Assembly (NCBI GenBank): GCA_012035435.1
Contig: JAAUPH010000048.1
Coordinates: 1-11,516 of the forward strand
From: Sphingopyxis sp.
GTDB taxonomy: Bacteria; Pseudomonadota; Alphaproteobacteria; Sphingomonadales; Sphingomonadaceae
DNA length: 11,516 nucleotides
Direction: 5' to 3'
Shown: one piece after another, positions 8,158 to 11,516 of the stretch
Numbering within the stretch: the first letter of the stretch is position 1
Layout: each line of letters begins with the position of its first letter
The notes under the pieces: generated by a model
Seen by the model: the letters and a program-made list of their open reading frames with translations, nothing else
Databases searched by the model: none
What the model was told of the DNA's origin: nothing
Translations under genes and position numbers: made by a program

Positions 8158-9344
8158 TTGCCATCGTTCGTATCTGGCCTGGGCCAGTGGCGCAGCCGTT
8201 TTGCGCACCTGTTTCAGGATCACGAGATTTTCGTGCGGACCCATGGTCACGTGCGTTTTCTGCGGATTAGCGCGGCCGTGCAAAAGCGGGCCGCCGTGCT
8301 GGTCGGTGCTGTGCTGCTGGCATGGGCGGCCTTCACCATCGCGATGCTGGTCAATCAGTGGCTGACTGCCGACGAACGCGCCGCCGTCGCCGCGCAGCAG
8401 GCCAAGGCCGCAGCCGCCGAAAAGCGCATCGCCAAATATCAGGGCCGCATCGTCGAAACTGCGGCTGATCTCGATGAACGGCAGGCCCATATTGAAGGCT
8501 TGTTCGATCAGCATTTTGGGGGTGATCCCAAAACGCTTCCCGCCGCCGATCCTGCTGACGCCAAGGCGGAAAAACCATTTACGACCAGCATGATCGACCC
8601 CAGCCTGCCCCCTGAAGCGCAGGCGCTGGCTCGGATCGAGGCCCGCCAAGAGGTCTTTGCCGGCCGTCTGCTTGCCGCCGTCAACAGCCGCGCGGCACAG
8701 GCCGAAATGGCCGTCGCCAAGCTCGGTTTAAACCCACGGCGCTGGTGCAGGAAGCTGCACGTGGCCGCGGTGGTCCGTTCATCCCCTACACTGGCCGCAT
8801 GGGCCGCGCGCGCGCGCTGGGACCGGCCTTTGCCGCACTTGAGGGCGCGCTGTTCCGCATGGAAGTGCTCGAACGCACGCTTGTTGCCGTCCCGTCGGGC
8901 AACCCCGCCAATATCATGATGATGTCGTCGGGCTTTGGCTATCGCAGCGACCCCTTCACCGGGGTCGGCGCGATGCACAATGGCCTGGATTTCAAGGGGC
9001 CGGTCGGCACCCCCATCCTGGCCGCCGCGCCGGGCCGCGTGTCGAGTGTCGGGTCGCAGGGCGGCTATGGTAGTACGGTCGAAATCGACCATGGTCAGGG
9101 CATTATGACGCGCTATGCTCATCTCTCGGGCTTTGATGCGCGAGTCGGCGATGTTGTGACCGCCGGGCAGCAGATCGGCCGCATGGGCTCGACGGGCCGC
9201 TCAACCGGCAGCCATTTGCATTTTGAGGTTCGTATCAACGGCGCCGCAGTCAATCCGCGCCGCTTTCTGGAGGTCAATGACGATGTTCGCGAAGTCAAAG
9301 CCGACGCCCGAGAGCGCGTTGCCGCCGTCGCCCGGAGCCAATAA
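8158..9344 (+). pseudogene. Membrane-anchored M23 (LytM-type) peptidoglycan endopeptidase, one or two apparent frameshifts
   Basis: M23 peptidases are zinc metallo-endopeptidases that cut peptide cross-links in peptidoglycan. From TTG 8158 the order is a basic cytoplasmic start (FQDHEIFVRTHGHVRFLRIS), as in the DUF5930-type N-terminus of alphaproteobacterial M23 proteins, then a membrane segment at about 45-66, a charged coiled-coil-like stretch at about 70-118, and a linker. After a break at 8733-8735 the catalytic domain continues. It has GFGYRSDPFTG, then HNGLDF (two zinc ligands, H and D), RYAHL, and HLHFEV, whose first H is the catalytic His and second a zinc ligand. One C added to the CCC run gives GLNPTALVQEA and restores the frame. 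The TTG start is doubtful. ATG 8144 (MGSSP) would fit if one base is also missing at 8146-8157, giving a 400-residue protein. The end overlaps the bactofilin gene by 62 bases, suggesting co-translation. Confidence 0.88.
9268..9274 (+). promoter_or_regulatory. Ribosome binding site of the bactofilin gene
   Basis: TGGAGGT lies inside the end of the peptidase gene, 8 bases before ATG 9283 and only 2 before ATG 9277. The spacing favours 9283, giving the start MFAKSKP, which is usual for bactofilins. Confidence 0.7.
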
Positions 9345-9741
9345 AATGGCCACCGGCGCGCGTAACACCACCTTCTCCATCCTCGGCGCCGATGTCGTCG
9401 TCACGGGCAATGTGTCGGCCAGCGTCGATCTGCACATCGACGGCAAGGTGCAGGGCGACCTGAAGTGCGCCAATCTCGTCCAGGGGCAGGCCAGCGAGAT
9501 CAAAGGCAGCGTCATTGCCGACAGCGCCAAGGTCGGCGGCATGATCGATGGATCGATCGAGGCCAAGACGCTCGTCATCCACGCCAGCGCCCGCATCACC
9601 GGCGACGTCACTTATGAAAGTGTGACCATCGAACAGGGCGCCCATGTCGACGGAAAACTGACCCACCGCCGCGCTGGGGTGGCGAAACCCGCATTGGGTG
9701 TGGTCGGCGGTGTTGGCGGTGAAGGGCAGTTGGCGGGGTAA
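9283..9741 (+). CDS. Bactofilin, polymer-forming cytoskeletal protein
   Basis: Bactofilins self-assemble without nucleotides into filaments on the inner face of the membrane and recruit cell-wall enzymes. The 152-residue protein has a short, flexible, proline-rich head, then the DUF583 beta-helix core from about residue 27 (FSILGADVVVTGNVSASVDL). The core continues with regular six-residue turns such as HIDGKVQGDL, IKGSVIADSAKVGGMIDGSI and ARITGDVTYESVTI, and ends with GAHVDGKL. A glycine-rich tail follows. The start was chosen at 9283 from the ribosome binding site. An upstream in-frame start at 9223 would lie deep in the peptidase gene. The overlap with the M23 peptidase gene is a recurring bacterial arrangement in which the bactofilin positions the peptidase. 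The stop is one base away from the stop of the convergent RES gene. Confidence 0.95.
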   Translation: MFAKSKPTPESALPPSPGANKMATGARNTTFSILGADVVVTGNVSASVDLHIDGKVQGDLKCANLVQGQASEIKGSVIADSAKVGGMIDGSIEAKTLVIHASARITGDVTYESVTIEQGAHVDGKLTHRRAGVAKPALGVVGGVGGEGQLAG

Positions 9742-9742
9742 G

Positions 9743-10318
9743 TTACTTCTGCTGGGCCTTGCGCCACGCGGCCCAGTCGACGGGCTCACTGTCGACCAGT
9801 TGCAATTCGTCGAGATCGAACCGGTCGGCAAACAGCACCAGATTTTGGCATGGCCAGCGCGCGCTGGGGGCAAGGATGCCGTCGAAGCCGAGGAACTGCG
9901 CCGCGTCGCCAATTTCCTGGCAGCGTTGGTAGGATAGCGTTGCGTAGGTTTCGTTGCTCACCCCGAGCGATTCGAGCGCGGCGAGGTCGGCGATTTTGAG
10001 AGTGCGCTGGGTGGTGACGCGCAGGCGGTGGAGAATCGAGCGCAGCTTGGACGGGAACACCGGCTGGCGGCTCAAGTGAAAATATATTTCGGCCAGCGCG
10101 CCGTCGCGTTCGAGCGAGGTGTAGAGAACGTCGAAGGTGCCGGGATCCCAGCGCGCAGCCGCCGGATAGCCCTGCAACACATCGCGGTCGGCACGGACGA
10201 TGCGCCACACATCGCCGGTAAAGGCCACGCCCTGATGCGCGTCAATCTGGTCAAGCAACGCAAGGTCGCGGGCGCGGCGTTCGGTCACGCGCTTTGCCCT
10301 AAATAAACGCTCCGGCAT
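9743..10318 (-). CDS. RES-domain toxin of a type II toxin-antitoxin pair
   Basis: RES toxins are related to ADP-ribosyltransferases. Characterised members deplete or modify cellular targets, by NAD+ degradation (MbcT/Res) or by ADP-ribosylation of phosphoribosyl pyrophosphate synthetase (ParT). Which applies here is unknown. The 191-residue protein shows WRIVRADRD at 38-46, then R56 in ARWDPG, E77 in ALAEIYFHL, and S152 in DGILAPSARW followed by QNLVLF. These supply the Arg, Glu and Ser that name the domain, so it looks catalytically competent. The ATG at 10318 overlaps the antitoxin gene by 20 bases. A GTG at 10288, 10 bases past the antitoxin stop and preceded by AGGG at good spacing, is a strong alternative giving 181 residues. 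It is co-transcribed with the upstream antitoxin gene and appears intact. Confidence 0.92.
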   Translation of the reverse strand: MPERLFRAKRVTERRARDLALLDQIDAHQGVAFTGDVWRIVRADRDVLQGYPAAARWDPGTFDVLYTSLERDGALAEIYFHLSRQPVFPSKLRSILHRLRVTTQRTLKIADLAALESLGVSNETYATLSYQRCQEIGDAAQFLGFDGILAPSARWPCQNLVLFADRFDLDELQLVDSEPVDWAAWRKAQQK

Positions 10319-10637
10319 CGAGCCGCTCGATCACCGCCAGCACCTCCTCGGTCCGGCCAAGGTTGATGAGGTCGATGGCGCGCTCGCCCGCCAACAGCTG
10401 GTGGCGCGCGTGCAACCACAACCGCGCCTCGTCTGCGGTATAGAAATCGGACAATCGGTCGACGACATAGCGCAGGTCGGCAATCACCGTCTGCGTATGG
10501 ATATCGGGGGTCGCATTCCCGCGCGACCAACGCGACACGGTCGCGGTCGAGACATCGACGATATTGGCGATGTCCTTGCCCTGAAGACCGCCATAGGTTT
10601 TGAGATCGCCAAGGATGCGGGTGACGGCAGTGGCCAT
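10299..10637 (-). CDS. Xre/MbcA/ParS-type antitoxin
   Basis: This 112-residue protein should neutralise the RES toxin encoded directly downstream and repress their shared promoter. Residues about 18-42 form a helix-turn-helix (LQGKDIANIVDVSTATVSRW). Residues about 70-112 match the DUF2384/MbcA-ParS toxin-binding domain, with ARLWLHARHQLLAGERAIDL and the closing EEVLAVIERLDAG. The layout of an Xre-like DNA-binding part followed by a toxin-binding C-terminus is standard for RES partners. Antitoxin first, toxin second, with a short overlap, is the usual gene order and points to translational coupling. A candidate sigma-70 promoter and a perfect inverted repeat lie 38-77 bases upstream, fitting autoregulation. 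No strong Shine-Dalgarno sequence precedes the ATG. Confidence 0.93.
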   Translation of the reverse strand: MATAVTRILGDLKTYGGLQGKDIANIVDVSTATVSRWSRGNATPDIHTQTVIADLRYVVDRLSDFYTADEARLWLHARHQLLAGERAIDLINLGRTEEVLAVIERLDAGAFI

Positions 10638-10674
10638 GGTGGGTGCCTTTGGATGGTGGATGGATTATGGTAGA

Positions 10675-10703
10675 ATATTACGGATTAATTTCACATACAT
10701 CAA
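10675..10703 (-). promoter_or_regulatory. Sigma-70-type promoter of the antitoxin-toxin operon
   Basis: On the minus strand, TTGATG (10703-10698) and TAATAT (10680-10675) are separated by exactly 17 bases. Each hexamer is close to consensus. The predicted transcript start is near 10668, about 30 bases before the antitoxin ATG. Confidence 0.75.
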
Positions 10704-10714
10704 GACGTGAAATT
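10687..10714. promoter_or_regulatory. Candidate operator: AATTTCAC-N12-GTGAAATT
   Basis: A perfect 8-bp inverted repeat with a 12-base spacer places two half-sites about two helical turns apart. It is centred on the -35 hexamer of the antitoxin promoter, the expected place for an autorepressing Xre-type antitoxin dimer. It also lies just before the divergent gene at 10723, which it could control as well. Confidence 0.7.
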
Positions 10715-10722
10715 GAAAAGCA

Positions 10723-11226
10723 ATGGCTCTTCGCTTTGCGGCTTGGCGCATGCGGCGACATTACATTATTTGGTTCGCGCGAAGACGCGAAGACAAGCTT
10801 GGCGGCCTCATTGAGGCCTTCCTTTCAATCCATACGGATACTAAATCATTGATTTGGATTGCAAATGCTCCGATTGCGAGCTTTAGCGCGCGCATCGCTC
10901 TGGCGCACTCTTTAGGTCTAATTGGAGAGAAGGAACAGTCAGAACTCAATATGCTACGGAAAATCCTTAATTGGTTCGCCCATGACTTTCGACGGCGAAT
11001 CGACGATCGCGATGTGGTCGACATAATGTCGAATTTTCGAGAGTTGGTTGATTTCGTTTGGATCGAAGAATTGTCGAAAATTGCCGTGAAATTTGCTGAT
11101 TTACCGAGAGATCAGTTTTTTAGAGCCGTCCTGCGGCTCGCCAACGAAATCAATAACCGAAAGTGGGTCATTGAAAATGAAGAAATGAAGCTCCGTGAAG
11201 TAAATTGGCGTGAGCATTATATGTAA
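10723..11226 (+). CDS. MltR-like (possibly HEPN-type) protein in AT-richer DNA
   Basis: The clearest part resembles the MltR (mannitol repressor) family: SLIWIANAPIASFSARIALA, then HSLGLIGEKEQSELNMLRKI and LNWFAHDF. Related proteins usually have IRNxFAH at the last motif, a HEPN-like R-N-x-x-x-H pattern. Here that Arg is replaced by Leu, so RNase activity is doubtful. No mannitol genes are nearby, and a regulatory role is unproven. The N-terminus from ATG 10723 (MALRFAAWRMRRHYIIWF) is unusual and has only a weak ribosome binding site. A second reading from ATG 10667 (MVEYYGLISHTSRREIEKQW) would join this frame if one base is missing near 10808-10813, giving SREDAKTSLAALIEAF. However, that start overlaps the antitoxin promoter. 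Five 60-base lines here average 46% G+C (138/300), against 41 of 60 in a sampled gshA line, suggesting acquisition by transfer. The gene is divergent from the antitoxin. Confidence 0.65.
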   Translation: MALRFAAWRMRRHYIIWFARRREDKLGGLIEAFLSIHTDTKSLIWIANAPIASFSARIALAHSLGLIGEKEQSELNMLRKILNWFAHDFRRRIDDRDVVDIMSNFRELVDFVWIEELSKIAVKFADLPRDQFFRAVLRLANEINNRKWVIENEEMKLREVNWREHYM

Positions 11227-11246
11227 GACACTCTTATAACACAAAC

Positions 11247-11516
11247 TCACCCCCTTACCCCAATCCGCCGATAGCTCAGCGCCTCCGCCACGTGGATGCG
11301 GCCAACGCCGTCCGCGCCCGCGAGATCTGCGATGGTCCGCGCCACCCGCAAGATTCGCGTATAGCCGCGCGCGCTGAGGCGCATGGCTTCGGCGGCCTGG
11401 GCAAGCAGCTTGCGGCCCGGATCGTCCGGGGTTGCCGCACTTTCCAGAAGGTCGCCGTCGATTTCGGCGTTCGTCCGCGCGCCGTGTCCGACATAGCGTG
11501 CGGTCTGCGCAGCGCG
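11247..11516 (-). CDS. comM: Mg-chelatase-like ATPase of the ComM/YifB family, C-terminal part only
   Basis: The frame enters from the right edge and covers 89 residues to the stop. It shows NAEIDGDLL, LLAQAAEAMRLSARGYTRIL, then RVARTIADLAGAD and HVAEALSYRR. This is the C-terminal helical domain typical of ComM/YifB, where LSAR.Y.R.L.VARTIADL is the family's most constant stretch. ComM is a hexameric AAA+ helicase-like protein that promotes branch migration during uptake and recombination of DNA in natural transformation. The ATPase core lies outside the window. The gene converges with the MltR-like gene, whose stop is 20 bases away. The C-terminal tail (IGVRG) runs slightly beyond the usual YRR ending. 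Confidence 0.88.
   Translation of the reverse strand, partial: RAAQTARYVGHGARTNAEIDGDLLESAATPDDPGRKLLAQAAEAMRLSARGYTRILRVARTIADLAGADGVGRIHVAEALSYRRIGVRG

Noticed and set aside
8125..8649. A 174-codon minus-strand frame opposite the peptidase N-terminus
   Set aside because: It is explained as a shadow. The plus frame has the membrane anchor and coiled coil expected before an M23 domain.
4411..8735. Programmed ribosomal frameshifting in the receptor and peptidase genes
   Set aside because: No slippery heptamer or downstream stimulator is evident, the shifts occur in unrelated genes, and simple run-length changes explain them.
10643..10852. A 69-codon frame starting before the MltR-like gene as a separate small gene
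   Set aside because: Its first part overlaps the antitoxin promoter and operator and its last part loses coding character. It is better treated as a possible frameshifted N-terminus of the gene that follows.
11276..11494. A 72-codon minus-strand frame at the right edge
   Set aside because: It lies in the wrong frame of the ComM gene. The correct frame has no start inside the window and gives the conserved C-terminal sequence.
1..11516. CRISPR arrays, tRNA or rRNA genes, transposases
   Set aside because: No regularly spaced repeats, RNA-gene sequence or transposase motifs were seen on either strand.

Overview
The window looks like a chromosomal segment of a high-G+C alphaproteobacterium, most likely a sphingomonad (Sphingopyxis/Sphingomonas type). 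Supporting signs are an alphaproteobacterial-type glutamate-cysteine ligase, a large TonB-dependent receptor, a stand-alone GreA/GreB-like factor, and an M23 peptidase with an alphaproteobacterial N-terminal layout followed by a bactofilin gene. No rRNA, tRNA, CRISPR array or insertion sequence was seen.

Layout. 107-1930 (-): exported surface protein with a CshA-like domain, two tandem prealbumin-type repeats and a DUF11-type C-terminus. 2080-2533 (-): GreA/GreB-family factor, frameshifted twice. 2669-4042 (+): gshA, intact. 4207-6456 (+): TonB-dependent receptor, frameshifted at two places, ending at a probably bidirectional terminator (6480-6511). 6513-7923 (-): multi-pass membrane protein with an isoprenylcysteine-methyltransferase-like C-terminus, frameshifted near its end. 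8158-9344 (+): membrane-anchored M23 peptidase, frameshifted once and perhaps twice, overlapping a bactofilin gene (9283-9741). 9743-10637 (-): RES toxin and Xre/MbcA/ParS-type antitoxin, with a strong candidate promoter and a perfect inverted-repeat operator. 10723-11226 (+): AT-richer MltR-like gene. 11247-11516 (-): C-terminal end of a ComM/YifB-type Mg-chelatase-like ATPase, cut by the window edge.

How the genes relate. The peptidase and bactofilin form a cell-shape/envelope pair. The RES/Xre pair and the AT-rich gene lie between core genes (bactofilin and comM) and look like a small accessory insertion. The other genes are ordinary chromosomal neighbours with no obvious common pathway.

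Main caution. At least six disruptions affect four genes that otherwise match well-conserved families, and a seventh affects the start of the surface-protein gene. All but one are repaired by lengthening a short homopolymer run by one base (two such changes in one case). This looks more like under-called homopolymers in the sequence than real gene decay, so genes labelled pseudogene here may be intact in the organism. I see no clearly novel system. The least explained locus is the RES/Xre plus MltR-like cluster with its operator.
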